Positions 1-7,109 of a DNA stretch of 13,884 bases are shown here, piece after piece (the first letter of the stretch is position 1; each line of letters begins with the position of its first letter). The position numbers were made by a program, and so were the translations under genes. Below the pieces are notes generated by a model. That model searched no databases. It had not been told where the DNA came from and was given only the letters and a program-made list of their open reading frames with translations. Source of the DNA: Treponema sp. (GTDB taxonomy: Bacteria; Spirochaetota; Spirochaetia; Treponematales; Breznakiellaceae); contig JAITSE010000001.1 of NCBI GenBank assembly GCA_031288005.1, positions 1-13,884 of the forward strand. The letters run 5' to 3'.

Positions 1-672
1 GGGGAAAGAGCGGCGGGTAAGAAGAGCAAAGCAAGAATGAAATGATGCGTGATATGATAAATCGAACGATACAGAAACATATGGAATTCGGGTATATATT
101 GGCCGATTCTTGGTTTGCGTCGGAGGAAAACATGAGATTTATCGAAAAGAAAGGGAAGACATTTATTTTTGAAATCAAAGACAACCGCCTGGTGGCGGCA
201 AACGAACAAGAGAGGGGAAAAGGTCATTTTATCAGGATAGATCGGATGGGAATACCTGATGAGAATCCTCTGCCGGTATATTTAAAGGATTTGAAATTTC
301 CGGTAGTTCTTTATAAACAAGTCTTTAAAAACAAAGACGGGTCTGTGGGGGGTTCGGTATCTGGTAACCAATGATAAAACAATGAACGGTGACCGGTTCA
401 AGACACTCTATAAGAAACGATGGGGTGTTGAGGTATATCATGAAAGTATAAAACAAAATACGAGCATAGGGAGTTCGTCTGCGCATACGGAGCGGACACA
501 AAGCAATCATGTATATGCGTCAATATACGCATATACAAAATTAGAGTTAGCAAAACTCAAGCACGGGTACAATCACTTCGCAGTAAAATCACAGATTTAC
601 CTGGCATCATTGAAGAGGGCGATGGAATTACTGTCTGCTTTTAACCTGGGGGATAATGGCGTTCTTGCGTAA
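1..672 (+). pseudogene. IS701-like DDE transposase, 3' part, frameshifted
   Basis: This is the C-terminal half of a cut-and-paste DDE transposase; the 5' part lies outside the window. The stretch ADSWFASEENM carries the usual second catalytic aspartate, followed by the conserved EIKDNR and a KRWGVEVYHESIKQN block holding the catalytic glutamate, then TQSNH and a C-terminal helical part ending at a TAA (670-672). The reading frame is broken near 345-352 at a run of six G: removing one G joins KNKDGSVG directly to VRYLVTNDKTMNGD, restoring the family sequence. A second break lies near 36, where frame 1 (KKSKAR) must pass to frame 3 (NEMMRDM). The IS701 assignment rests on motif memory, not a search; an IS4-group relative is possible. 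The element is probably dead, although a single homopolymer indel could also be a sequencing error. Confidence 0.8.
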
Positions 673-678
673 CTTGAG

Positions 679-710
679 TTCCTAATACAAAAAGTATAAC
701 GCATTAGGAA
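679..710. repeat. 8-bp inverted repeat between two IS remnants
   Basis: TTCCTAAT at 679-686 is the exact reverse complement of ATTAGGAA at 703-710, with a 16-base spacer. It lies just after the first transposase stop and just before the start codon of the IS30-like remnant. It could be a short terminator-like hairpin or part of an element end. No target-site duplication could be defined. Confidence 0.4.
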
Positions 711-712
711 GA

Positions 713-1620
713 ATGATGCGCTGTCAAAGGCTGGCATTAGTAGAACGGTTGGAAATTTTCAAACTGCTTTATGATCGAGAGACTTAAGCCTTCGGCTATA
801 GCGGCGGCGCTGAACAGCAGTCCAGGATCACTGCCACACCCATAGCGTTGCCCGTGAACCTGAATGAGGCATGGTAAAGGAAGCTATAATCCTGTTATGG
901 CCGAGATCAGGCACATTGAAGCTAGAAGGGATCAGAGGCTGCGCTCCCCAAAATGACAGATGAGGGGTGAGATACCGTTAAAGAATATCTGGAAACGCAA
1001 TAGCCGCCTGAAGAACTTAGCTAATAACTTATAAAGAATATTCTTAACTTATACCATATCATAAAAACTATCTAGAATTATATTTTTTCACATGAAAGAG
1101 GAGTTGAAAAAACTGATGCTGAAAGATTTACTGCTCCAGGGAAAATACCGGAAATGACCATTATAGACAGCTGTTCTGCGAAAGTAAAAGCCGGTAAAAT
1201 GCAAGAGCCGCTCTGTATAACTGGATTTGCTTGATAGCCAGGAATACATTCCGATGGACTCCCGGACAGTACGCAGGAAGATATGGACGGCGATTCAAAA
1301 AAATTGAACCTGCGTTTGAAAAACCGCATCCTTTGATCTTGGTAGAGAATCAGTGAACACAAACAGTTTTCGGGGCATACTGCAATGAGAGTGTATTTAT
1401 GTCATCATTATTCACCGCAGGAGAAAAGAAGTTATGGAAACACGAATTATCTGATTCGTGGTATGCTGTATCCTGTGAATGATTTTAGAGCAGCGGCTTC
1501 AGATGGATGCAACAAGAATTACAAGACTATTCAAAGAGCGGCCAAGAAAAACACTCGATCTTAGGACGCATTATGAGATTATTTCAGGAATTGTCGAGGG
1601 TTTATTCCGTATTATAGACT
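713..1620 (+). pseudogene. IS30-family transposase, heavily decayed
   Basis: No single frame is long, but reading consecutive frames gives the blocks of an IS30-family transposase in the right order. From 713: ALVERLEIFKLLYDRE, then from 777 in another frame RLKPSAIAAALNSSPGS (N-terminal helix-turn-helix). From 879: SYNPVMAEIRHIEARR with PPEELS further on (the SPE block). From about 1031: HIIKTI, a stop, then NYIFSHERG and GKIPEMTIID. Near 1303: IEPAFEKPHPLILVEN. From 1346: FSGH, then RVYLCHHYSPQEKRSYGNTN. From 1479: RPRKTLDLRTHYE, the diagnostic C-terminal IS30 motif (RPRK-L-TP-E). The usual NEN catalytic glutamate appears as glycine (YGNTN) and the DNG block as VEN. At least five frameshifts plus in-frame stops make it non-functional. 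Family assignment is from remembered motifs; exact ends are uncertain. Confidence 0.75.
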
Positions 1621-1655
1621 GCTTCAAAACTGATATAATCACGGTTCCCGCTATC

Positions 1656-1722
1656 GGAAACACCGAAAACGCGGAAACGAAGTTTCCGAAGTTTCCGAAG
1701 TTTCCGCGTTTCCGGTGTTTCC
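1656..1722. repeat. Long inverted repeat with 23-bp arms and 9-bp repeats in the loop
   Basis: The left arm 1656-1678 and right arm 1700-1722 are reverse complements with one mismatch. The 21-base loop is built from tandem copies of the 9-mer GTTTCCGAA, which also runs into the right arm. The stem is far longer than an ordinary terminator and has no T-run after it. It sits just past the recognisable end of the IS30 remnant, so it may be an element end, a MITE-like insertion or a dispersed genomic palindrome. Confidence 0.85.
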
Positions 1723-1909
1723 ACAGTTTTCAATGAACAACTCTATTCAAGAGCCGCGTCCGGTTTCTTTCGAGCAGGATGGGGCCGGAATTTTTTTCTG
1801 TTCGATAAGCCTAAGTTTGAGTGAAAGAGGGACATCGGGATCAAATTGTTCGAGGAACTGCCGGAAGGGGCGGCCCCCGGCGTTTAGATTTTACTTACGG
1901 CAATGCGGC
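1723..1909. other. Gap with no recognisable gene
   Basis: I see no gene with supporting context here. One frame (from about 1708) reads TVFNEQLYSRAASGFF, reaches a stop near 1825 and continues as GIKLFEELPEGAAPG. This has a protein-like composition and might be the worn end of an older gene, but I recognise no family. Confidence 0.3.
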
Positions 1910-1939
1910 TTGTTAAAATCCTTTTTTTTATAGTATAAT
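1910..1939 (+). promoter_or_regulatory. Sigma70-type promoter for the V-ATPase D cluster
   Basis: TTGTTA at 1910-1915 and a perfect TATAAT at 1934-1939 are separated by 18 bases. Transcription would start near 1946, about 52 bases before the first gene. Confidence 0.7.
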
Positions 1940-1943
1940 TTAA

Positions 1944-1971
1944 GCGGTTCCAAAATGATATCTGGAACTGC
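1944..1971 (+). promoter_or_regulatory. 5' leader stem-loop of the V-ATPase D transcript
   Basis: GCGGTTCCA (1944-1952) pairs with TGGAACTGC (1963-1971) over nine positions, one of them a G-U wobble, around a 10-base loop. It falls at the predicted transcript start, so it would cap the 5' end of the mRNA. It could protect the message, or the dyad could be an operator. The Shine-Dalgarno AGGGAG (1987-1992) lies outside it and remains free. Confidence 0.5.
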
Positions 1972-1997
1972 CCAAATAATACAGTCAGGGAGATTTT

Positions 1998-2672
1998 ATG
2001 CCCCGCGAACAGATCGCGCCCACTAAAAGCAACCTCATCAGGGTCAAAGAACGGCTCGCCACCGCCGAAGAGGGTTATGATCTTTTGGAACAGAAGCGGG
2101 AAATCCTGGTCATGGAATTGATGCAGAAGGTGGAGCAGGTCAAGATACTTGAACGGGATATGGACACCCGCCTTGCTACGGCGTATCCCGCGCTCAAGCG
2201 GATGCTCATAGTTGTAGGCCGGGAGCGGGCAGATAGACTTTCCCGGAACATTCGCTACCGTTTTGATTTAGGGGAAAAGCGGGTTTTCGTGGCGGGGATG
2301 CACCTGCCGGGCCTTGAGGTACAGCTTCCCGGCATTGAGCTTAAATATTCGCCCGCAAATTCATTTGCTGAATGCGATGAAACCGTGTTAGAATTTTTTG
2401 ATCTGCTGAAGATACTCACTGAGTTGGCGGCGGTAAGGACCATCGCATGGAGGCTGGCCCGGGAGGTACGGAAAACCCAGCGCCGGGTCAACGCGCTGGA
2501 AAAAATGGTTATTCCCGGCGCCAGAGAGACAAAGACGTATATAGAAGCCGCTCTTGAAGAAAAAGACAGGGATGCTTTTTTCTCAAGCAAGCTGCTGAAG
2601 AAGAAAGGAGCCGCGGACAGGCCGGCGCCGAAATATTCCGGCCAGAGTGCGGTCTCTGGGGATGAAAGATGA
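1998..2672 (+). CDS. atpD: V-type ATPase/ATP synthase subunit D
   Basis: Subunit D forms the central rotor shaft that couples the A3B3 catalytic head to the membrane ring of V/A-type ATPases, the ion-pumping type found in treponemes instead of F-type. The 224-residue product starts with the family signature PTKSNLIRVKERL (residues 8-20). Its two ends (about 1-70 and 135-195) are long charged helices that would pair as the antiparallel coiled coil of the shaft, with a central segment between them. The last ~25 residues (from SKLLKKKGA) look like an extra tail compared with the usual 205-215 residues. ATG 1998 follows AGGGAG at good spacing. Normally subunits A and B lie upstream and I and K downstream; here IS debris lies upstream and a UspA gene follows with overlapping stop and start codons, so the gene is separated from its partners within this window. 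Confidence 0.93.
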   Translation: MPREQIAPTKSNLIRVKERLATAEEGYDLLEQKREILVMELMQKVEQVKILERDMDTRLATAYPALKRMLIVVGRERADRLSRNIRYRFDLGEKRVFVAGMHLPGLEVQLPGIELKYSPANSFAECDETVLEFFDLLKILTELAAVRTIAWRLAREVRKTQRRVNALEKMVIPGARETKTYIEAALEEKDRDAFFSSKLLKKKGAADRPAPKYSGQSAVSGDER

Positions 2673-3154
2673 GCAGGCCTATTTTTTCACACATTATTGC
2701 TGCGGTAACCGGTTCTGACGCTTCTATTATAGCCGCGAAGTACGCTATTGTCATGGCAAAACAGTACCGGTGCCGGCTTTCGGCGGTTTATGTAGTAGAT
2801 ACCGCGACTATACGGCAGCTTACTCTGAGCAAAATTTTTATTCAGGAGGAAAGCCAAGAGTACGAAAGGAGCCTGGAGGCAAACGGAGACAGGTATCTTT
2901 CTTTTGTGGAAGAATTGGCCCGCGCCAAGGGGATCAAGATTGAGCGGGATATACGCCGGGGAGCGGTTTACACGGAGATCATCCAGGCCGCAGGCGAGCG
3001 GAAGGCGGATTTGATAGTCCTGGGCGGCTGGGAAAAGGACAGGAACGCCAGGGACATTATCTCTAACTCTTACCGGGAAATCATGGTGAACGCCAAATGC
3101 TCCGTCCTTTTGGTGAAAGAGCCTTCGGTCGATCAGATTTATAAGCAGTCTTAA
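2669..3154 (+). CDS. Universal stress protein (UspA family), atypical nucleotide site
   Basis: The 161-residue product has the UspA-fold layout: a first strand SHIIAAVTGSDAS, a helix with AAKYAIVMAKQY, the strand LSAVYVVDT, a long helical insert, then ADLIVLGG and a final CSVLLVKEP strand. Family members respond to stress or energy status and many bind ATP through G-2x-G-9x-G(S/T). Here that loop reads GGWEKDRNARDIISNS: the second glycine is E122 and the terminal GS is NS (133-134). ATP binding is therefore doubtful and the protein may belong to the non-ATP-binding UspA branch. Its ATG overlaps the stop of the subunit D gene (ATGA), which implies translational coupling. A role in regulating the ATPase is suggested only by this linkage. 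Confidence 0.85.
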   Translation: MSRPIFSHIIAAVTGSDASIIAAKYAIVMAKQYRCRLSAVYVVDTATIRQLTLSKIFIQEESQEYERSLEANGDRYLSFVEELARAKGIKIERDIRRGAVYTEIIQAAGERKADLIVLGGWEKDRNARDIISNSYREIMVNAKCSVLLVKEPSVDQIYKQS

Positions 3155-3156
3155 CG

Positions 3157-3564
3157 ATGAGAATAGCGATTATCAGCGCGGCCGCCCGGCGAAATGGCAT
3201 CCCCGCTTATGTAAAGGCCCTGGCTAAAGGGATGGAGTCCATGGGGCACCGGGCGGATGTGATTGACGCCTGGACTGAAGACGGTTCGCGCCTGCCGGGT
3301 TACGAATATATCGCGGCGGTTGCCGAGTCCATTTCCATTTTCAGCGGCAGGATGCCCGACGCCATCCAAAAAATCCTCTCCTCGGTCAGCGGAATCGCGG
3401 GCAGGAAGGGCGCGGCATTTCTAGGAAAAACTAACCCATTTCCAGGCAAGGCCCTGGCCAACCTTATGCGCATAATGGAACGCGAAGGAATTGTGATCAA
3501 CTGGAGCGATATTATCCTGAACGCCTCCCACGCGGAAATCCTGGGCAAACGAATGGGCGCGTAA
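3157..3564 (+). CDS. Small flavodoxin-fold-like protein of unknown role
   Basis: A 135-residue product whose N-terminus MRIAIISAAARRNG, followed by a helix and then HRADVIDAW, resembles the first beta-alpha-beta unit of flavodoxin/NAD(P)H-reductase-like proteins. The short strands YEYIAAVAES and KGAAFLGKT could be the next core strands. It is shorter than a typical flavodoxin (about 140-180 residues), and a classical FMN phosphate loop (T-x-T-G-x-T) is not present, so cofactor binding is uncertain. It starts two bases after the upstream stop with no good Shine-Dalgarno site, suggesting coupling to the Usp gene. I cannot name a function. Confidence 0.7.
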   Translation: MRIAIISAAARRNGIPAYVKALAKGMESMGHRADVIDAWTEDGSRLPGYEYIAAVAESISIFSGRMPDAIQKILSSVSGIAGRKGAAFLGKTNPFPGKALANLMRIMEREGIVINWSDIILNASHAEILGKRMGA

Positions 3565-3572
3565 TTCCTATC

Positions 3573-4376
3573 ATGGAAAACTACTACTCCCTCCTCGGTA
3601 TAAGTGAGGACGCAAATTCCGGGGATATTAAGCGGGCGTTCAGGGAAAAAGCAAAGCGCATCCATCCGGATATTGCAGGAAACGGCGATTCCAGAGCCAT
3701 GCGGAAACTTATTACCGCCTATGAAGTTCTTTCTAACGTGGACCGGCGTTACGAATATGACCGGGCCTACCTTCGTTTTGTAAGAGATCCTTCAGATCTC
3801 AAGGCCGGGGGCTTCAATTACCGGGACTACCTGCGGCAAAACTCAGGCGATCCTGCAAGCCAGGCGAAACTTATTTTTTTTGATCTTCTTCACCTGGAAG
3901 AAGAAGAAGCTCTTGCTGCGTGGAGGTCCCAAGGCGGTCTGGATTTTATGATGAAAAAATATCTTGACAGGGAAGACTGGATGGATTGCTCCTATATTCT
4001 GGCCGAAGAGCTTGAAAAACGGGAATGTTACTACGAAGCCTTTATGCTCTTTGCGGATTTAATTCGGGAGGAACGCCGCCGGCCCTATTTCCGGCATTTC
4101 AGCGTTGTGATTGAGAACTCCCTAAAAGAACTTGTGCGGCTGCGGCTCAAATCCGCGGTAGGCAGCGAAACATATCTTGAATGTTTGGAACTCCTTCTGG
4201 GGCTTGGGTTTTCATCCAAAGACGAGGCCCGGTGGATGCGGTCTATGGTGGAAACCCTGATACGCATGGACCGGCAAGCCAGCGCTGAAGCTGTTTTCCG
4301 GGAGGCCCTAAAACGAAACCCGGCTATGCCTATTACGGCGCGGTTAAGGCGGAAACTAAATATCGTTGTTCAATAA
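3573..4376 (+). CDS. J-domain (DnaJ-like) co-chaperone with helical C-terminal region
   Basis: Residues 1-66 form a J domain: YYSLLGISEDANSGDIKRA, the invariant HPD at 31-33, and a closing helix ending in RYEYDRA. J domains stimulate the ATPase of Hsp70/DnaK. There is no G/F-rich linker, no CxxCxGxG zinc repeats and no DnaJ substrate-binding domain, so this is a specialised class C J protein, not DnaJ itself. The remaining ~200 residues are predicted helical, with TPR-like pairs (DCSYILAEELEKRECYYEAF; TLIRMDRQASAEAVFREAL), which suggests a docking platform for a specific client. The gene starts eight bases after its neighbour with a weak Shine-Dalgarno site. The 267-residue frame is intact. 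Confidence 0.88.
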   Translation: MENYYSLLGISEDANSGDIKRAFREKAKRIHPDIAGNGDSRAMRKLITAYEVLSNVDRRYEYDRAYLRFVRDPSDLKAGGFNYRDYLRQNSGDPASQAKLIFFDLLHLEEEEALAAWRSQGGLDFMMKKYLDREDWMDCSYILAEELEKRECYYEAFMLFADLIREERRRPYFRHFSVVIENSLKELVRLRLKSAVGSETYLECLELLLGLGFSSKDEARWMRSMVETLIRMDRQASAEAVFREALKRNPAMPITARLRRKLNIVVQ

Positions 4377-4463
4377 TTTTAGTTATTGGACTTGTTTACC
4401 GGGAACGGCGTAAACATCGGAAACGCGGTTTGCGGTGAACAAATCTGCTGCATAAGGGAAAGT

Positions 4464-5258
4464 ATGTTTCGCTTGAAGAATGAAAAACAAATCAACGGAA
4501 TCCGCGAGTCCTGTAAGGTCTTAAGCGCTATGTTCCGGGAGCTTGTCCCCCTTGTAAAGCCCGGTGTAGAAACAATAGAGTTGGACAGGTGGGCGCAAAC
4601 TTGGATAAAAAAAGCCGGGGGCAAACCGGCGTTTTTAGGCTACGGTCCCAAAAACAAGCCTTTTCCAGGAGCCCTCTGCATTTCGATCAACAACGAAGTC
4701 ATCCACGGTATCCCGTCCCGGCGGAAGATCGCCTTGGGGGACTTGGTTTCCCTGGACTGCGGCATAGACTTGGGGGGCTTTATCAGTGACCAGGCCCTGA
4801 CGGTGGAAGCCGGCGCGGTGAGCGCGGCAGCCCGCAAGCTCAACCAGGTGACTTGCGAGTGCCTCTACAAGGGCATAGCGGCGGTCAAGGCCGGGGACCG
4901 GCTTCTTCAGATATCCCGGGCCGTGGAATCCCACGCAAGATCCTATGGTTACGGGGTGGTCCACCAGTTTTGCGGCCACGGCGTAGGTTTTGCGGTTCAC
5001 GAGGACCCGGCGGTGCCCAATACCCCCCACGGCCCCAACCCCCGGATGACCCGCGGACTGGTCATCGCCATAGAGCCTATGATAAACCAGGGAACAGGCG
5101 ATGTGAAAATCATGGAAGACGGTTGGACTGTGGCAACCGCCGATGACGAGATTTCCGCCCATTGGGAACACACGGTGGCTATTTTTCCGGATCATACGGA
5201 GATACTCACCGGCAAACTGGATCAATACGGAAATTTTACGGACGAAGATTCCCCCTGA
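4464..5258 (+). CDS. map: Methionine aminopeptidase, type I
   Basis: Removes the initiator methionine from nascent proteins in the cytosol. The 264-residue product carries the full dinuclear metal site of the pita-bread fold: D98 (SLDCG), D109 (ISDQA), H172 (GHGVG), E204 (IEPM) and E235 (WEHTV), with the substrate-contacting H81 (VIHGIP) and H179 (FAVHEDP). The spacing is nearly identical to the E. coli enzyme. I chose ATG 4464 because it gives the normal family N-terminus (MFRLKNEKQINGIRESC) and follows AAGGGAA at 4454-4460. An in-frame TTG at 4386 would add 26 residues with no family resemblance. There is no zinc-finger extension. It is probably the last gene of the cluster, with an 87-base gap from the J-protein gene that could hold its own promoter. 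Confidence 0.95.
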   Translation: MFRLKNEKQINGIRESCKVLSAMFRELVPLVKPGVETIELDRWAQTWIKKAGGKPAFLGYGPKNKPFPGALCISINNEVIHGIPSRRKIALGDLVSLDCGIDLGGFISDQALTVEAGAVSAAARKLNQVTCECLYKGIAAVKAGDRLLQISRAVESHARSYGYGVVHQFCGHGVGFAVHEDPAVPNTPHGPNPRMTRGLVIAIEPMINQGTGDVKIMEDGWTVATADDEISAHWEHTVAIFPDHTEILTGKLDQYGNFTDEDSP

Positions 5259-5288
5259 CGGCAAAAACGCCGGCGGGATGTAACTTAT

Positions 5289-5316
5289 TTGGGGGAAAAT
5301 TTTATTATTATATATT
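5289..5316 (+). promoter_or_regulatory. Weak promoter candidate upstream of structured region
   Basis: TTGGGG (5289-5294) and TATATT (5311-5316) are 16 bases apart in an AT-rich stretch. The predicted start, near 5322, coincides with the first base of the GGCTGTTC hairpin. An orphan Shine-Dalgarno-like AAGGAGG (5317-5323) sits here, but no reading frame of any length follows it. Confidence 0.3.
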
Positions 5317-5321
5317 AAGGA

Positions 5322-5424
5322 GGCTGTTCCACTTCAGTTTTGAACAGCCGCATGAAAAATGCGCGTTTTGCAAGACTTTAGCCAAAGGCTAAAAGGGGTC
5401 CGCATTTCAAAAGAACCCCGCAAT
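5322..5424 (+). ncRNA. Possible structured small RNA or terminator region after map
   Basis: Three helices can be drawn from the sequence: GGCTGTTC (5322-5329) with GAACAGCC (5342-5349); an outer stem AAATGCG (5357-5363) with CGCATTT (5401-5407); and inside it TTTAGCC (5377-5383) with GGCTAAA (5387-5393). A competing GGGGT/ACCCC stem (5395-5399 with 5415-5419) overlaps the outer one. No open frame is present. There is no U-run at the 3' end, so it is not a standard intrinsic terminator. Matches no RNA family that I recognise. Confidence 0.3.
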
Positions 5425-5439
5425 AATTCTATAACAGAG

Positions 5440-5467
5440 TTGTTGTCTAACTTAGGATTCGTAGAAT
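5440..5467 (+). promoter_or_regulatory. Promoter for the HtrA-type protease gene
   Basis: TTGTTG (5440-5445) and TAGAAT (5462-5467) are separated by 16 bases. This puts the transcript start near 5473, inside the dyad that follows. Confidence 0.45.
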
Positions 5468-5470
5468 TAA

Positions 5471-5501
5471 GATATCGCTGAATTCAGAGTTCAGCGATAT
5501 C
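5471..5501. promoter_or_regulatory. Perfect 12-bp-armed dyad at the protease transcript start
   Basis: GATATCGCTGAA (5471-5482) is the exact reverse complement of TTCAGCGATATC (5490-5501), with a 7-base centre. Its place directly after the -10 element suits a repressor operator. As RNA it would be a strong 5' hairpin about 57 bases before the start codon. Confidence 0.6.
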
Positions 5502-5558
5502 AGAGTTCGCGCCAGCCGGGTTACGGAACAAATCTAAATAATTTAGGAGAATGAATCT

Positions 5559-7082
5559 ATGAAATTTGCCGAAGTATTCTCGATGGAAAGACTTTTAACC
5601 GCCAAAAAAATTTTTATTTTCAACTTAGTGCTTATGGGATCAATCTTTGGATTCTCCCTGGCTGTTTTATCTTTTTCCTGTTCTACTCCACAAACGAAGA
5701 CCGCCAGGGCTGAAGAAGGCGCCGTGATCATACCCAAAGACGCCCTGGCTGTAGCTGAAAGCCTCCAGACAGCTTTCCGGGCTGTCGCGGATAAGGTAGT
5801 CCCCTCGGTGGTGGAAATTAAAACCGTATCCGTACGGCGGCAGCAAGTTCCCAATCTTAACGGCATTCCCTGGGAATTTTTCTTTGGCCCCCGGGAAGAC
5901 GCGCCGGACAGCGGCGGGCAGGAAAGAGAGTACCGTTCTCAGGGCATGGGCTCTGGAATCATCGTCCGCCAGGAAAAGGACGTCTATTATGTGCTTACCA
6001 ATTATCATGTAGTGCAGGATGTAAATGAAATCACGCTGCTTACCAATGAAGGCAAAGAATATCCCGCGGAGCTTGTGGACAAAGATGAGCGCAGGGACTT
6101 AGCCATGGTATCCTTCAAGACAAAGGATTTTTATCCCCTTGCGGTGCTGGGCGATTCAAATGACGTAAGAGTAGGAGACTGGGCCATTGCTGTCGGGAAC
6201 CCCCTGCAATTAATGTCCACGGTAACTATGGGTATAGTGAGCGCCCTGGGCCGGACCGGCGGACCCGGAAATAATATCAACGACTTCATCCAGACCGACG
6301 CTCCCATTAACGCGGGAAATTCCGGCGGCCCCTTGGTGAACATCCGCGGCGAGGTCATAGGGATCAATACATGGATAGCCAGCAATAATCCAAGCGGCGG
6401 CTCCGTGAGCCTGGGCTTCGCCATTCCGATTAACAACGCGAAACGCACCATTGAGAAATTTCTCAGTTCCGGGGAAATCGGCGACGGCTGGCTTGGCGTG
6501 TCCCTCATGGACGCGGACAGGGAAAGCGCCCAGGCCCTGGGACTTACCGGGAAGCGGGGCGCCCTGGCCACCCAGGTGTTTATTGATTCCCCGGCTCACA
6601 AAGGCGGGATACAGCCCGGGGACTTCATAACTCACCTCAACGGGCAGGAAATGCGGGGAAGCAGCGCCCTGACCCTGGCGGTAGCGGACATAAAGCCGGG
6701 CGAACGGGCGGTTTTCACAATTTTCCGGGACGGCGCGGTTCAGGAACTTACCATTCGTATCGAAGTCAGGAGCGAAACCGTCGCGGCGGAGAACAAAAAA
6801 CTCTGGCCCGGCGTATACGTGGTTCCCATCACCGATTCCATAAGGAGCGGCCTCAATCTGAGCAAGGATACCAAGGGCGTCATTGCCGCTCAAGTTGTTC
6901 CCGAGAGCCCGGCGGCTGTCATCGGCATCCAGCGGGAAGACCGGCTTATCTCGCTCAACGGCACTCCCATCCAGGATTTAGCGGGCTTCTACCGCGCCCT
7001 CCGGGAAAAGGCGGGAAAAGAACTCTGGTTTGAACTGAGCAGAGGCAGCGCGGCCTTGGAGACATTAAAATACAAACGCTGA
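5559..7082 (+). CDS. HtrA/DegP-type periplasmic serine protease with two PDZ domains
   Basis: A 507-residue envelope quality-control protease. Residues ~16-41 form a hydrophobic signal or anchor (FIFNLVLMGSIFGFSLAVLSFS) ending in cysteine 41; LSFSC is an acceptable relaxed spirochaete lipobox, so it may be a lipoprotein. The trypsin-like domain has the full triad: H150 (TNYHVV), D180 (RRDLAM) and S255 (GNSGGP). PDZ1 covers about 310-403 (WLGVSL; SPAHKGGIQPGDFI) and PDZ2 about 415-500 (SPAAVIGIQREDRLISLNG). A loop at 95-125 rich in P, E and D resembles the LA loop of DegP. ATG 5559 follows AGGAG (5545-5549) at nine bases. The M18 peptidase gene starts 27 bases downstream, so the pair is probably co-transcribed. 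Which HtrA paralogue (DegP, DegQ or DegS) it is cannot be told. Confidence 0.94.
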   Translation: MKFAEVFSMERLLTAKKIFIFNLVLMGSIFGFSLAVLSFSCSTPQTKTARAEEGAVIIPKDALAVAESLQTAFRAVADKVVPSVVEIKTVSVRRQQVPNLNGIPWEFFFGPREDAPDSGGQEREYRSQGMGSGIIVRQEKDVYYVLTNYHVVQDVNEITLLTNEGKEYPAELVDKDERRDLAMVSFKTKDFYPLAVLGDSNDVRVGDWAIAVGNPLQLMSTVTMGIVSALGRTGGPGNNINDFIQTDAPINAGNSGGPLVNIRGEVIGINTWIASNNPSGGSVSLGFAIPINNAKRTIEKFLSSGEIGDGWLGVSLMDADRESAQALGLTGKRGALATQVFIDSPAHKGGIQPGDFITHLNGQEMRGSSALTLAVADIKPGERAVFTIFRDGAVQELTIRIEVRSETVAAENKKLWPGVYVVPITDSIRSGLNLSKDTKGVIAAQVVPESPAAVIGIQREDRLISLNGTPIQDLAGFYRALREKAGKELWFELSRGSAALETLKYKR

Positions 7083-7109
7083 CCTTGCATCATACAGAAG
7101 GAGTACTCT

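Noticed and set aside
780..1080. Possible group II intron remnant
   Set aside because: At first the GC-rich, apparently non-coding stretch suggested intron RNA, but reading across frames gives co-linear IS30 transposase blocks (RLKPSAIAAALNSS, SYNPVMAEIRHIEARR), which explains it better.
1078..1362. 94-codon minus-strand ORF
   Set aside because: It is antisense to the recognisable IS30 remnant and has no family features.
1385..1564. 59-codon ORF as an independent small gene
   Set aside because: Its sequence matches the C-terminal catalytic part of IS30-type transposases, so it is a fragment of the pseudogene.
4394..4415. GTTTAC/GTAAAC inverted repeat upstream of map
   Set aside because: Six-base arms with a 10-base spacer are too short to claim as a regulatory site without further support.
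4386..4463. TTG-initiated N-terminal extension of methionine aminopeptidase
   Set aside because: The extra 26 residues do not resemble the family, while ATG 4464 has a Shine-Dalgarno site and the correct N-terminus.
4635..5264. 209-codon minus-strand ORF
   Set aside because: It is a shadow of the map gene, whose metal-binding residues are all intact on the plus strand.
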